Shown here: positions 1 to 8,296 of the stretch, piece after piece | Layout: each line of letters starts with the position of its first letter | How positions within the stretch are numbered: position 1 is the first letter of the stretch | Source of the DNA: Ardenticatenales bacterium | GTDB lineage: Bacteria > Chloroflexota > Anaerolineae > Promineifilales > UBA4811 | NCBI GenBank assembly: GCA_030593075.1 | Contig: JAUVHW010000012.1 | Coordinates: 1-32,322, forward strand | Length of the DNA stretch: 32,322 nucleotides | Direction: 5' to 3' | Position numbers and translations under genes: made by a program | The notes under the pieces: model-generated | Database searches by the model: none | The model's input: the letters and a program-made list of their open reading frames with translations, nothing else | Told to the model about the DNA's origin: nothing

Positions 1-56
1 TCCAGCACCGTGTTCCTGCGCAGCTTGAAGACAAAGCGAACCTGCCGGACACTCAT
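1..56 (-). CDS. N-terminal fragment of an unidentified CDS leaving the left edge
   Basis: On the minus strand an ATG at 56 opens a frame beginning MSVRQVRFVFKL that stays open to the window edge (18 codons). It lies about 155 bp downstream of the DUF4350/PPC gene and on the same strand, so it could be the next gene of that transcript. No convincing Shine-Dalgarno is visible ahead of the ATG. The fragment is too short to assign to a family. It is absent from the ORF track because it has no stop in the window. A chance open frame cannot be excluded. Confidence 0.35.
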   Translation of the reverse strand, partial: MSVRQVRFVFKLRRNTVL

Positions 57-211
57 CGGCTCGACACCAGGGTTGCTACCGTCGGAGACCTGCCGGCTGC
101 CCGATCTCGCCGGTCCTCAGCGGTCCTCGCGACACAAGACCTGCAATGGACGCCGCTGGGAGACAGCACTGCCATATCTGCCCGTGCGGCGGCCGCAGCA
201 GGAGCGCCAGG

Positions 212-3052
212 TCACGAGGAGGGAACCACCTGGAACCACTCCATCGCGTTCTCAATGATCTGTGCCTGGTTCGCCTCGGGCAGCATGTAGAGAGGGAGCC
301 CAACGAGCAGGTACTTTATGCCCGTGGAATCGCCGGCATCCACGCCGGCCGCGATCACGTCTCCGGCCTCGTCGCTCGCCGGTCCCCGCAAGAAGACAGC
401 GACGGTCTCCTCATCTTCTTCGTAACCAATGACCACGGCATCTATCTCGCCCGAAAGCTCGATTATCTCGCCGGCCGCGAAACCATCGGTCAGGACCGAC
501 GTGCTGCCGCTCACCTCCAGGTCCCTCAGCGCGGCCGTCTCTTCACCCTCTGATATGGCGGGGTACGCGCCGCTGAGCAGCAAGCGGCCGCCCCCCAAGA
601 GGTACGCCCAGAGCGGCAGGTTCTCGCCCTCCTGAAAGTCGCCGGAGGTCCAGATGACCAGCTGATACCCCTGCATCTCCTCAAACTCAATCTCTCCGTC
701 GTCGGCCACGCTCCAGAGCGTCACATCATAGTTGGGCGAAAGGACCTCCATATAGACGTCGGCGCTGGTCCGGCCGTCCTGCGACGCAGTGCCAGTGTCA
801 GCCGACACCACCAACACGCCCTGGCCGCCCAGGATCGGTCCGCCTTCTCCCTCTTCAAGGGTCAGCGAATAGGATACCTCCTCGCCAAAGTACTCAGAGA
901 TCAGTATCCGGTAGCTGCCGGCGGCCGGCAGGCGCCCCTCTATCCGCTCCTCCTCGCCGCTGTAGCCAGAATCGGAGACTTCCAGGGTCCGGCCGTCGGC
1001 GTCCTGCAGTTCAAGGGCCACATCGCCGTTCTCGTCCGGCTCCAAGATGATGACAACCGCCTGGTCGGCCGCAGCGGAAAAGGCCCACTCCGCCTGCTCG
1101 TCGGGCCCCAGGGTTCCCTCCACCGCCTCGCCAAGCTCTATGGTGTCGCCGGCCGTCTCGCCACCGGCCTGACCCGCAGCCAACTCAAACGACAGAGTGT
1201 AACTTCCCCCCAGACCCGCGTACTCGCTCACTCGAATGATATAGTCCCCGGTCGCCGTCAGCTCCAGGTCGCTGATCTCCTCAGCCTCCCCACTCACGCC
1301 CTCATCAGCCAAAGCCAGGAGCTCGCCCTCGGGGTCCTCCAGCTCCAGCACCAGGTCCGCGTCGGGCGAGTCCATTTCGGCCCACACAGTCACCACATCC
1401 CCGGCCTCGGCAAAGAACATCCAGAGGTGCTCCTCATTCTCGCCCAGATCTCCGATGACCGTGTCACCGTCGGCCAGTTCTCCCTGGACGCCTTCTGGCA
1501 GCTCCCCGGTCTCCCCTTCCTCCTCCTCTTCTTCTGGTTCCTCAGCCTCAGCCGGCTCCCAACTGGCCTGCAGCTCTTCAGAGGGAATCCAGGTCGGGCA
1601 CAGCGTGACCATGTCAGCCAGGACACAGTCGTCCAGATCGCCCTCTGACAGCCGGCCGAGAGCACTGGCTAGCCCCTCCTGGCTGGCAGCCAGCACTGCC
1701 AGCAGCTGGCGTTTCCCTGCTGAACGGTGGGCGATCAGGGCGGTGCCGGACATGTCATAGCTGCCCAGGCCGTCAACCGCTACCAAGCCCTCCGGAGTCT
1801 CCGGACCCTCTTCTGCGGTCTCCTCGCCCTCACCAGTCGCTTCAGGGTCCGCAGGCGCTTCCTCGTCTTCCGCTTCTTCCATCTCCAATGCTGGCGTGTA
1901 GACCAGAGTGACCCCAAACCCAGCCAAGGTATCGGTTATGGGGTCAGCTTGGCTGTAGAGTCCAGCGAATATGGTATCCGAACCCGGGTCGGCTGTGTCC
2001 GCCAGAACCAGAGTGCGATCGCTCTCGTCCAGCCTCTCCTGAAGCTGATCGACCAGTTGAAGCTGGCCGGGTCCCAACTCGGGGTCGTTGGTAAACACGA
2101 GAACCACCCGGTCAGCGAGAAAGTGGGGGAAGTCAACCAGCGTGTAGCTGCGCTCAGCACCGGCCAGGAAATCGGCCACGTGGGCAATCAGCTGGCTGTT
2201 GTTGCGCACCGTATGGTAGGGCTCGGTCATGAAGGTCAGATCGCCCAGAGCCAGCACCCGGCCGCCGGCCGCCTGCGCGGCTACCACCAAGTTTCCTGCC
2301 CGGTCGGTAGCGGAGGACCAGGTGTCATCATCGGCCCGGATGATGGCCGCCTCGTCGGCCACGGCCAACGAATGGGAAGCAAAGAACACCACGCTCTTCA
2401 GCCCGGTGGTCAACTCGCTATCGCTCCAGTCGCTCAACTTGATGTTGCGGAAACTACCCTCATTGTCGCTCACGTTGTAGAGATAGTCGTCCACAAACGT
2501 GATCCCAAACGAGGCGCCGAGTTCGTTGAGGTAGCTAGCATCCGAGTCGATCCCAACGACCCAGTCATACTCGTCGGTGAGGTAGCTGAAGCGGGTCGGG
2601 TCACCTACAAGGAGCAGCCGGCCGCCGCTCTCGACGAACGCTTCCACGGCTGCCACTTCCTCTTCCTCGAACACCTCCTGAGGGACAGCGACCAAGAAGG
2701 CGCTCGCCTCCAGCAGGGCATCGTCCAGGCTGCCATCTGACCAGGCGGTCAGGCGGTGCCCGCGGGCCGCGAGCCGGCCGGCCAGCACGTTCAGCTCCGG
2801 CATCTCCAGCCGATTACTGTGAGCCATGTCTACCACCACGACACCGTCCCCGGGGCGAATGGTCTCGTCACCATAGTGTGAGGCGGGCGGGGTGGGTACC
2901 TCAAGAGACTCCAGGTCCGGCCGGGCCACATCCCGCTGGCCGATGGCACCGCCATAGTACGAGACGTACCGCAAGGCGGTGGGGAGCGCCAGCATTACGA
3001 GAAACAACACAACTAGCAGCAGGGTCTTGCGCATCTTCGTCGGCCGCTCCAT
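212..3052 (-). CDS. Membrane-anchored DUF4350-like / PPC-domain surface protein
   Basis: A large exported or membrane-anchored protein of about 946 aa and unknown function. An N-terminal hydrophobic helix (roughly residues 8-25) follows a basic start. Residues about 40-340 resemble DUF4350, a glutamine-amidotransferase-like fold in which a 'GGRLLLVGDPTRF' loop is recognisable. A very acidic linker follows near 393-423 and another near 500-520. Two tandem pre-peptidase C-terminal (PPC) beta-sandwich repeats occupy about 523-623 and 636-736; each ends in a 'G.Y.I.vSEY....SY.L' pattern. The C-terminal 200 residues look like a second amidotransferase-like domain ('GGGRLLLSGAYP'). I chose ATG 3052, eight bases after AGGG, over the track's TTG at 3058. 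The gene starts 9 bp after the sppA stop, so the two are almost certainly co-transcribed. Domain names are inferred from motifs; the function is unknown. Confidence 0.8.
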   Translation of the reverse strand: MERPTKMRKTLLLVVLFLVMLALPTALRYVSYYGGAIGQRDVARPDLESLEVPTPPASHYGDETIRPGDGVVVVDMAHSNRLEMPELNVLAGRLAARGHRLTAWSDGSLDDALLEASAFLVAVPQEVFEEEEVAAVEAFVESGGRLLLVGDPTRFSYLTDEYDWVVGIDSDASYLNELGASFGITFVDDYLYNVSDNEGSFRNIKLSDWSDSELTTGLKSVVFFASHSLAVADEAAIIRADDDTWSSATDRAGNLVVAAQAAGGRVLALGDLTFMTEPYHTVRNNSQLIAHVADFLAGAERSYTLVDFPHFLADRVVLVFTNDPELGPGQLQLVDQLQERLDESDRTLVLADTADPGSDTIFAGLYSQADPITDTLAGFGVTLVYTPALEMEEAEDEEAPADPEATGEGEETAEEGPETPEGLVAVDGLGSYDMSGTALIAHRSAGKRQLLAVLAASQEGLASALGRLSEGDLDDCVLADMVTLCPTWIPSEELQASWEPAEAEEPEEEEEEGETGELPEGVQGELADGDTVIGDLGENEEHLWMFFAEAGDVVTVWAEMDSPDADLVLELEDPEGELLALADEGVSGEAEEISDLELTATGDYIIRVSEYAGLGGSYTLSFELAAGQAGGETAGDTIELGEAVEGTLGPDEQAEWAFSAAADQAVVIILEPDENGDVALELQDADGRTLEVSDSGYSGEEERIEGRLPAAGSYRILISEYFGEEVSYSLTLEEGEGGPILGGQGVLVVSADTGTASQDGRTSADVYMEVLSPNYDVTLWSVADDGEIEFEEMQGYQLVIWTSGDFQEGENLPLWAYLLGGGRLLLSGAYPAISEGEETAALRDLEVSGSTSVLTDGFAAGEIIELSGEIDAVVIGYEEDEETVAVFLRGPASDEAGDVIAAGVDAGDSTGIKYLLVGLPLYMLPEANQAQIIENAMEWFQVVPSS

Positions 3053-3061
3053 CGACAATCC

Positions 3062-3913
3062 CTACCTTGGCAATTCCACGTAGCGGAAATACAGCCCAGG
3101 CTCCAGGTCGTCAACCGCTGTCCAGTTCTGCCCCCCGTCAGCGCCCGAATACGCGGCGTAGGGTTCCCGGTCCGGGTAGGTCAACGTCCACAGGTCGACT
3201 GTCTCGTAGCTCCGAAGCTTCGATAGCTCAGCCGCTCGAGCAAGCGCCTCGTCCGTGGAGATGAGACCATCTATCATCCCCAGATTCAGTGCCTGAATGC
3301 CAGAGAAGACCTCACCCCGCGAGAGATAATCCAGCGAGGCTTCCAGCCGGTCTCCACGACCCGCTTCCACTGCGGCCAGAAAACTGTCTTTGGCGATCTC
3401 CATTTGCCGCACCCGCCCCGCCTGCGTGCCGCCGAAGGCCTTATAGGGACCCGTGGTGATGATCTCCTCCTCCAGGTAAGGAACTGGCCAGGCGAACCCT
3501 ATCACGCCGATGTTGCCCACCAACGAGCTCGGCTTGGCGTAGATCTCGTCGGCCGCCGCCGCCACAAAGTAAGCGCCGCTGGCGGCCAAATAGTCTACCG
3601 TAGCCACCACGGGCATTTCCTCGCGGGTATGGAGCACACTGTAATACAGATCCTCCGTCGATGAAACCTCCCCGCCCGGGCTGTCAAGCACGATCACCAC
3701 TGCCTTGATGGTGTCATCTTCCCGCGCGTAAGCAAGCTGCTCGAGCACCTCTTGCGCCGTCCAGTAGTTGATGTCGGTCCACAATCGAATGATCCCTACC
3801 TTGGGTGCAGGCACCAAGACGTAGGCCACGCAGCTGCCGACAGCCAGCGGCAGGACGACGACCAGCAGCCACAACATGATGGATCTTGCGATGGTTGCCA
3901 ACTTTTCCCTCAT
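3062..3913 (-). CDS. sppA: Signal peptide peptidase SppA-like serine protease (S49)
   Basis: Membrane-bound serine protease of the S49/SppA family, which digests cleaved signal peptides and other membrane-embedded fragments. A hydrophobic segment at about residues 12-33 anchors it; Cys28 in 'VGSC' also gives a weak lipobox. The family signature 'LDSPGG' lies at 77-81. The nucleophile is Ser112 in 'AASGAYF' and the general base is Lys158 in 'GPYKAFGG', the Ser/Lys dyad of the short Bacillus-type SppA. At 283 aa it is a single-domain form, not the tandem E. coli type. I moved the start to ATG 3913 because GGAG lies about nine bases upstream and the extra track residues overlap the promoter region. 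It is first in an operon with the DUF4350/PPC gene and divergent from recF. Confidence 0.9.
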   Translation of the reverse strand: MREKLATIARSIMLWLLVVVLPLAVGSCVAYVLVPAPKVGIIRLWTDINYWTAQEVLEQLAYAREDDTIKAVVIVLDSPGGEVSSTEDLYYSVLHTREEMPVVATVDYLAASGAYFVAAAADEIYAKPSSLVGNIGVIGFAWPVPYLEEEIITTGPYKAFGGTQAGRVRQMEIAKDSFLAAVEAGRGDRLEASLDYLSRGEVFSGIQALNLGMIDGLISTDEALARAAELSKLRSYETVDLWTLTYPDREPYAAYSGADGGQNWTAVDDLEPGLYFRYVELPR

Positions 3914-3952
3914 TGCACACTTTCTCCATGAGCGGGGAACCGGCAGGAAGGA

Positions 3953-3981
3953 AGCATAGCAGAGAACCACCCAGTGCGCAA
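3953..3981 (-). promoter_or_regulatory. Putative sppA promoter (extended -10)
   Basis: Read on the minus strand: TTGCGC, 17-nt spacer, TATGCT, with TGC directly before the -10 making an extended -10. Transcription would start near 3946, about 33 nt before the sppA ATG, leaving room for its GGAG. Matches are partial (3/6 and 4/6), so support is moderate. Confidence 0.45.
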
Positions 3982-3985
3982 CCGC

Positions 3986-4015
3986 TTGGCGCTCCCCAGT
4001 CGCAGATGCTATAAT
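3986..4015 (+). promoter_or_regulatory. Putative recF promoter
   Basis: TTGGCG, 18-nt spacer and a perfect TATAAT at 4010-4015. The predicted start of transcription is near 4022, about 116 nt before the recF ATG chosen here. It faces away from the sppA promoter in the same intergenic region. Confidence 0.6.
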
Positions 4016-4042
4016 CCGACGCGGCCTGACACATAGGAGTCC

Positions 4043-4093
4043 ATGCCCGTCTCAGTGAGGTCGAGACCCGAAGGACCTCGTTTCTCCAGATGA
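4043..4093 (+). other. Possible 16-codon leader ORF and hairpin ahead of recF
   Basis: An ATG at 4043 preceded by AGGAG opens a 16-codon frame (MPVSVRSRPEGPRFSR). Its TGA overlaps the ATG at 4090 as ATGA. The SD-to-ATG spacing is only 3 nt, which is short for initiation. A 6-bp stem (4057-4062 with 4074-4079, GAGGTC/GACCTC) lies inside it. It may be a translated leader, a structured 5' UTR or chance. If translated, it could couple to the longer recF frame that starts at 4090. Confidence 0.2.
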
Positions 4094-4137
4094 GGCGTGG
4101 CGCGATCTGCGTTCTCCTGTCTCGCGCCGCAGCAGCC

Positions 4138-5406
4138 ATGCATCTTGCGCAGCTCACGCTGACCAACTTTCGAAACTACACGCGGCTTGACCTGGCGTTA
4201 CCAAAGGGCCCGACTCTACTGTTCGGCGCAAACGCCCAGGGCAAGACGACTCTACTAGAAGCTATCTACTACCTGGCGACCACAAAGTCGCCCCACGCCC
4301 GGGCTGACCGGCAGCTGCTCAACTGGTATGCCAACGGATCAGAGGACCCCGTAGCGGTAGGACGCCTGACTGCGCAAGTGCGATTGGCCGGGGAAACAGG
4401 CCAGCGGCACCTGGAGATCCGTCTGATTCGCGATCAGACCGGCCGGGCCGGCTCAGAGTTCCGCCGCCAGGTGCTGGTAAACGGGGTGAAGGTTCGCCTG
4501 GTGGACCTGCTGGGCAACCTCAACGTGGTCCTCTTCTTGCCACAGGATGTCGGGCTGGTGTCGGCGCCTCCGGCCGAGCGCCGCCGATACCTAGATATCA
4601 CATTGTGCCAGGTTGATACACGATACTGCCGCACTTTGTCGCAGTACAACAAGGTGCTCGCCCAGCGAAACGCCCTGTTACGGTCCCTGCAAGAAGGACG
4701 CGCCCGGCCGGCGGAACTCTCACCCTGGGACGAGAAGCTGGCCGAACTAGGCGCCTCCCTGGTGCTCCGTCGGGCCGCGCTGATCGCAGACCTGGAACAG
4801 CGGGCGGGCCGGATTCACTTTGACGACCTAACAGGGGGTACCGAGTCATTGCGTCTAGCGTACCGGCCCCGGCTCTGGCCCAATGCAGACCAGGCGCCAT
4901 CTTCACTACCACCGGCTGCAACAGCCGACACCGTCGGCTGGCTCCTGGAACAACCGGAGAACCAGCTCGCCGCCAGCTTGCGGCGCGCCCTGGACGGTAG
5001 CCGGCAGGTCGAAACCCAACGGGGCGCGACGCTGATCGGACCTCATCGAGACGACCTCCGGCTGCTGGTCAACGGCCGCGACCTGGCGGACTATGGTAGC
5101 CGGGGCCAGCAGCGCACCGCGCTGTTGGCGCTCAAGCTGGCAGAGGTCGCCTGGATGGAAGGCCAGACGGGCGAGCGGCCGGTCCTGCTGCTGGACGAAG
5201 TGCTGGCCGAGCTGGACCAGACCCGCCGAGCCTACCTGCTCTCTAGTGTCGTTGCGGCCGAACAGGCGATTCTCACAGCTTCGGACCCCACCATGTTCAC
5301 AGGGGAGTTCCTCGCCCAGGCAACTCGCATGGAAGTGAAGGGCGGACAGATCAGGCCGCGAAACGGGCCAGTCCAAAGGGGGACTCGGGATGAAGAAGAG
5401 GTGTGA
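4138..5406 (+). CDS. recF: DNA replication and repair protein RecF
   Basis: SMC-like ATPase that loads RecA at single-strand gaps together with RecO and RecR. Residues 1-16 (MHLAQLTLTNFRNYTR) are the classic RecF N-terminus. Walker A is GANAQGKTT at 30-38. The ABC-type signature 'GSRGQQRT' and the Walker B/D-loop 'LLLDEVLAELD' lie in the C-terminal third. Length (422 aa) is normal or slightly long. I preferred ATG 4138 to the track's 4090 because the family N-terminus begins there, although it has no obvious Shine-Dalgarno. The 3' end overlaps the next gene by 17 bp, indicating a shared transcript. dnaA and dnaN, often near recF, are not in this window. Confidence 0.95.
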   Translation: MHLAQLTLTNFRNYTRLDLALPKGPTLLFGANAQGKTTLLEAIYYLATTKSPHARADRQLLNWYANGSEDPVAVGRLTAQVRLAGETGQRHLEIRLIRDQTGRAGSEFRRQVLVNGVKVRLVDLLGNLNVVLFLPQDVGLVSAPPAERRRYLDITLCQVDTRYCRTLSQYNKVLAQRNALLRSLQEGRARPAELSPWDEKLAELGASLVLRRAALIADLEQRAGRIHFDDLTGGTESLRLAYRPRLWPNADQAPSSLPPAATADTVGWLLEQPENQLAASLRRALDGSRQVETQRGATLIGPHRDDLRLLVNGRDLADYGSRGQQRTALLALKLAEVAWMEGQTGERPVLLLDEVLAELDQTRRAYLLSSVVAAEQAILTASDPTMFTGEFLAQATRMEVKGGQIRPRNGPVQRGTRDEEEV

Positions 5407-6220
5407 GGCCTGCGGCCGCCCGCTGCTGGATAGTGATTCGCAGTGCTTCCATTGCAGAGCGCCGGTTGCCGGACGCGAGACAGCAGCGAGCTCGGCAGAT
5501 CAGCCAGCGATGAATCTAGTGGCGGCCGGGCGTTATGCGCTGCTGGTACTGGCGCTGATGGTGGTGGGCGCTCTGCTGCTGAACTGGATGGCAATTGGCG
5601 CTCGCGTCGTCGATGACGAGCCCCCTGCCCCGCCGGCTGCCACTCCGCCCGCTGGTTGGCGCGAGTTCACTCCGCCGGGAGAGAAGTACCGTATCTGGCT
5701 GCCCGAGTCCTGGGAGCTGCACACGCCAGCTAGCCCAGGGTGGGAAAGACTGGTGGCCGAAGCCGCCTCTCCTGTTCCCAGCAGGTTCGCGACCACGGAG
5801 CCACGGCGCGCAGTCGATCGGGTGAGCCTGGTGGCCGAGAGTCCCGCCGCCGGCACAGCGCGCCCGTTCATGGTGTCGGTAGACCATCACCCAAACCTTG
5901 CGGACACCAGCCTGAGCGTGCTCCAGGCGGAAGGCTGGTCGGCCGGCGCTGCGCCGGTAAGCGGCGCTGTCAGCGTCTACATTAGCAGACAGATGTCGAG
6001 CCAGCGGGTGCTGGTGGCCGAGTTAGCCTACCCGGCGAATGGCACAGGCCTGGTCGTCCATGCGCTGACATACGTAGTCAAGACCGACTGGGGGCTCTAT
6101 GCCGTCTCGGCCTCGGCCGAAGAGACGAGCTTCTGGCACTCCGACGAGACTCTCTGGCAGATACTGGACAGCTTTGCGCCGCTGCGGGCGTCAGGCGCTG
6201 GTTCGGCAGGCGGCACGTAG
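5390..6220 (+). CDS. Zinc-ribbon, single-pass membrane protein of unknown function
   Basis: A 276-aa protein starting with a compact zinc ribbon: Cys5/Cys8 and Cys19/Cys22 form two CxxC pairs. A transmembrane helix follows at about 46-68. After a short Pro/Ala-rich linker, the predicted outer part (about 85-276) includes 'KYRIWLPESWEL', reminiscent of the small PsbP/DUF1795-like domains in exported bacterial proteins. That likeness is only suggestive. An AAGGGGG stretch about seven bases upstream supports the ATG, which lies inside the 3' end of recF (17-bp overlap). No catalytic motif was seen. The physical overlap argues for translational coupling to recF, but no functional link to DNA repair can be read from the sequence. 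Confidence 0.8.
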   Translation: MKKRCEACGRPLLDSDSQCFHCRAPVAGRETAASSADQPAMNLVAAGRYALLVLALMVVGALLLNWMAIGARVVDDEPPAPPAATPPAGWREFTPPGEKYRIWLPESWELHTPASPGWERLVAEAASPVPSRFATTEPRRAVDRVSLVAESPAAGTARPFMVSVDHHPNLADTSLSVLQAEGWSAGAAPVSGAVSVYISRQMSSQRVLVAELAYPANGTGLVVHALTYVVKTDWGLYAVSASAEETSFWHSDETLWQILDSFAPLRASGAGSAGGT

Positions 6221-6281
6221 CGGAGGAGTGGTGCGCCCAGATCCGAGGTCCGGCATTCCCTCGACACCGCACATCGAATCC

Positions 6282-6310
6282 TTGACGCGCATCCCCCGGA
6301 CAGCTACAAT
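6282..6310 (+). promoter_or_regulatory. Promoter placed directly on the yqhQ start codon
   Basis: TTGACG (6282-6287), 17-nt spacer, TACAAT (6305-6310). The expected +1 is near 6317 and the yqhQ ATG is at 6319, leaving a leader of 0-2 nt and no room for a Shine-Dalgarno. This predicts a leaderless mRNA. Confidence 0.65.
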
Positions 6311-6318
6311 CCCGGTCA

Positions 6319-7302
6319 ATGGGCAAGAGAGCATTCAACTACGGCGGGCAAGCGGTGCTAGAGGGGGTGATGATGCGCGGTTCGAAAGCGATGTCGGTCG
6401 CGGTGCGCCACCCCGACGGGCACCTTGTGGTCCGTCGCGAACCGCTGAGCAAGTTCCTGTATGACGGCTGGCTGAGCCGAACGCCCTTCTTGCGTGGCCT
6501 GGTCCTCCTGTGGGACGCACTAGGCCTGGGAATGCGCAGCCTTCTCTTCTCGAGCAACGTAGCTCTGGAAGCGGAAGCGCTCCACGGCGAAAAGGGCTCG
6601 GGTGAATCTCGAGCTGCCGATTTGGACGGAGGGGAGACCCCCGCCTTTGAGGGGCCGCTGGCCTGGGGAACCGTGGCCTTGTCGCTCGGCCTTGGGGTTG
6701 GTCTTTTCTTCCTATTGCCCGCCTTTACGGCCGACTTGATCGAGCAGTGGCTGGGCATCGAGTCCCCCCTGCTGGGCAACCTGGTCGAGGGGACTATCCG
6801 CCTGCTGTTGCTGATCGGGTACATCTGGGCGATTGGGTTCATCCCCGACATTGCTCGAGTTTTTGCATACCACGGGGCGGAACACAAGACCATCATGGCC
6901 TACGAGGGAGGGGCAGAACTCGAACCAGACGTTGTGTCCGGCTACACCATGTATCATCCCCGGTGCGGCACTGGGTTCCTGCTGACAGTGGTGGTCATTT
7001 CGATTCTGATCTTCTCTCTGGTGGGCCGGCCGTCCCTGTTGGTCCGGCTCGCTTCCCGCATCGCCCTCATTCCCCTGGTAGCGGGCCTGGCCTACGAGTT
7101 CATCAGATACAGCGGCAAACACCAGCACATCGCACTGGTGCGTCTGGTCACCAAACCCAATCTCTGGCTGCAGCGGCTCACGACGCGGGAGCCGGATGAA
7201 ACCATGCTGCAGACGGCAATCACCGCGCTGCGAATGGTGCTGGAGGCGGAGAGAGGGGGGGATGTACAGCCGGAGACCATAACGGTCGTTCAGCCCCTGT
7301 GA
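6319..7302 (+). CDS. yqhQ: YqhQ-family (DUF1385) integral membrane protein
   Basis: Multi-pass membrane protein of the DUF1385/YqhQ family, whose molecular role is not established. The family hallmarks are clear: 'YGGQAVLEGVMMRG' at the N-terminus, 'YHGAEHKTIMAYE' near the middle and 'HPRCGTGFLL' just before a hydrophobic stretch. At least four membrane segments are visible (about 115-140, 152-178, 218-237 and 245-262), after an N-terminal cytoplasmic part. Length (327 aa) is typical. ATG 6319 is the only start compatible with the conserved N-terminus, and it sits 8 bases after a -10 hexamer. The gene is separated from the zinc-ribbon gene by about 98 bp and has its own promoter. Confidence 0.92.
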   Translation: MGKRAFNYGGQAVLEGVMMRGSKAMSVAVRHPDGHLVVRREPLSKFLYDGWLSRTPFLRGLVLLWDALGLGMRSLLFSSNVALEAEALHGEKGSGESRAADLDGGETPAFEGPLAWGTVALSLGLGVGLFFLLPAFTADLIEQWLGIESPLLGNLVEGTIRLLLLIGYIWAIGFIPDIARVFAYHGAEHKTIMAYEGGAELEPDVVSGYTMYHPRCGTGFLLTVVVISILIFSLVGRPSLLVRLASRIALIPLVAGLAYEFIRYSGKHQHIALVRLVTKPNLWLQRLTTREPDETMLQTAITALRMVLEAERGGDVQPETITVVQPL

Positions 7303-7405
7303 CCAGAGGTGGGGGAACGAGGATGAGGGTCACGGCCGCCTGCCGAGGGCAGTCTACTGGTCACAGGCGTTCGCCGCAACGGAGGCCCTGGTCAGCGTCC
7401 TGCCC

Positions 7406-7445
7406 AGGCCACCGCTAGCAGCGCACGAGTGTCCCTCGGTGGCCT
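7406..7445. repeat. Perfect 9-bp inverted repeat between convergent yqhQ and comEA
   Basis: AGGCCACCG (7406-7414) and CGGTGGCCT (7437-7445) are perfect reverse complements around a 22-nt loop. They lie in the 182-bp gap between the converging yqhQ and comEA genes, which contains other small inverted repeats (for example TGACCAG/CTGGTCA). The position suits a bidirectional transcription end or mRNA-stabilising stem. There is no T-tract, so it is not a canonical intrinsic terminator. Confidence 0.45.
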
Positions 7446-7484
7446 CCCATCGTGGTGGGGGCAGGACCGACTGGCGCAGGCGCC

Positions 7485-8192
7485 CTACGGGCCCACTGTA
7501 ATCATCTCCCGGAACTCCTCGAACTTGGAAGGGCCGATTCCGGGGACGTTCATGATCTCCTCAACTCGCCTGAAAAGGCCATGCTGCTGACGGTAGGCCA
7601 CGATCGCCGTCGCAGTAGCTTCGCCGACACCAGGCAGAGCAGTTAGTTCCTCGATCGTGGCGCTGTTGATGTTGATGAGCCGTGGGATCGTGCCGCCGCC
7701 CGGTGGAGTGTCGGGGCTGAGCTCCTCACCCTCGACCGGAACACGCAGGTGCTGGCCGTCATAGAGGGGCGCTGCCAGGTTGACTCTGTACAGGTCAGCG
7801 TCGGCCGCAGACCCGCCGGCCGCCCTGATGGCGTCCTGCACCCGAGCTCCCGGCTGCACCTGCACCACGCCCGGCCGTTCGACTGCCCCAGTCACGTACA
7901 CGAACCAGGGAACCGGAGTGGGAGTGGGTCCCCGGGTGGGGGTTGAAGGCGGCGGGAGTATTTCGATCGGGGCGCCTGGAGGCTTGCGGCTGAGGCCGTA
8001 GACGGCGAGCAGAATGGCTACGGTGAGCACAACACTAATGCCGGCTACAACCGCCATCGGGTCTGGCCGGCCGCCGCCCGCTTTCCCAGTCTCCTCTCCC
8101 GCCACGTTGTCCCGTTCCGTGTTCCTGACGGCGCCGCCTCGGCTCCCGCCCGCCCTGCCCGCAGCCACTCGCCCTGCGCCGGATGGGAGCAT
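7485..8192 (-). CDS. comEA: ComEA-like DNA-uptake protein (SLBB + helix-hairpin-helix)
   Basis: Membrane-anchored DNA-binding protein of the ComEA family, which in competent bacteria binds incoming double-stranded DNA at the cell surface. It has a basic N-terminal tail, one transmembrane helix (about 47-66), a Pro/Thr-rich spacer, an SLBB domain (about 97-150, 'VYVTGAVERPGVV') and a C-terminal double helix-hairpin-helix (about 172-232, 'ININSATIEELTALPGVGEA'). Length (235 aa) is normal. The ATG at 8192 immediately follows an in-frame TAG and has no clear Shine-Dalgarno. A later start, such as Met46 just before the membrane helix, is possible. No comEC or comEB is in the window, so actual competence is unproven. 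Confidence 0.9.
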   Translation of the reverse strand: MLPSGAGRVAAGRAGGSRGGAVRNTERDNVAGEETGKAGGGRPDPMAVVAGISVVLTVAILLAVYGLSRKPPGAPIEILPPPSTPTRGPTPTPVPWFVYVTGAVERPGVVQVQPGARVQDAIRAAGGSAADADLYRVNLAAPLYDGQHLRVPVEGEELSPDTPPGGGTIPRLININSATIEELTALPGVGEATATAIVAYRQQHGLFRRVEEIMNVPGIGPSKFEEFREMITVGP

Positions 8193-8296
8193 CTAGTTAC
8201 CGGTTGCGCGCACCAAGCTAGCGAGTCTGTCGCTGAAGCGAGAACCAGGCAGGGGCTCCGGGGTTGGACCGCCGGGAGGATGGCCCCCGACGCTGG

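Noticed and set aside
1727-2740. 337-aa plus-strand ORF inside the DUF4350/PPC gene
   Set aside because: Antisense shadow of a gene with clear domains; no ribosome-binding site and no recognisable motif.
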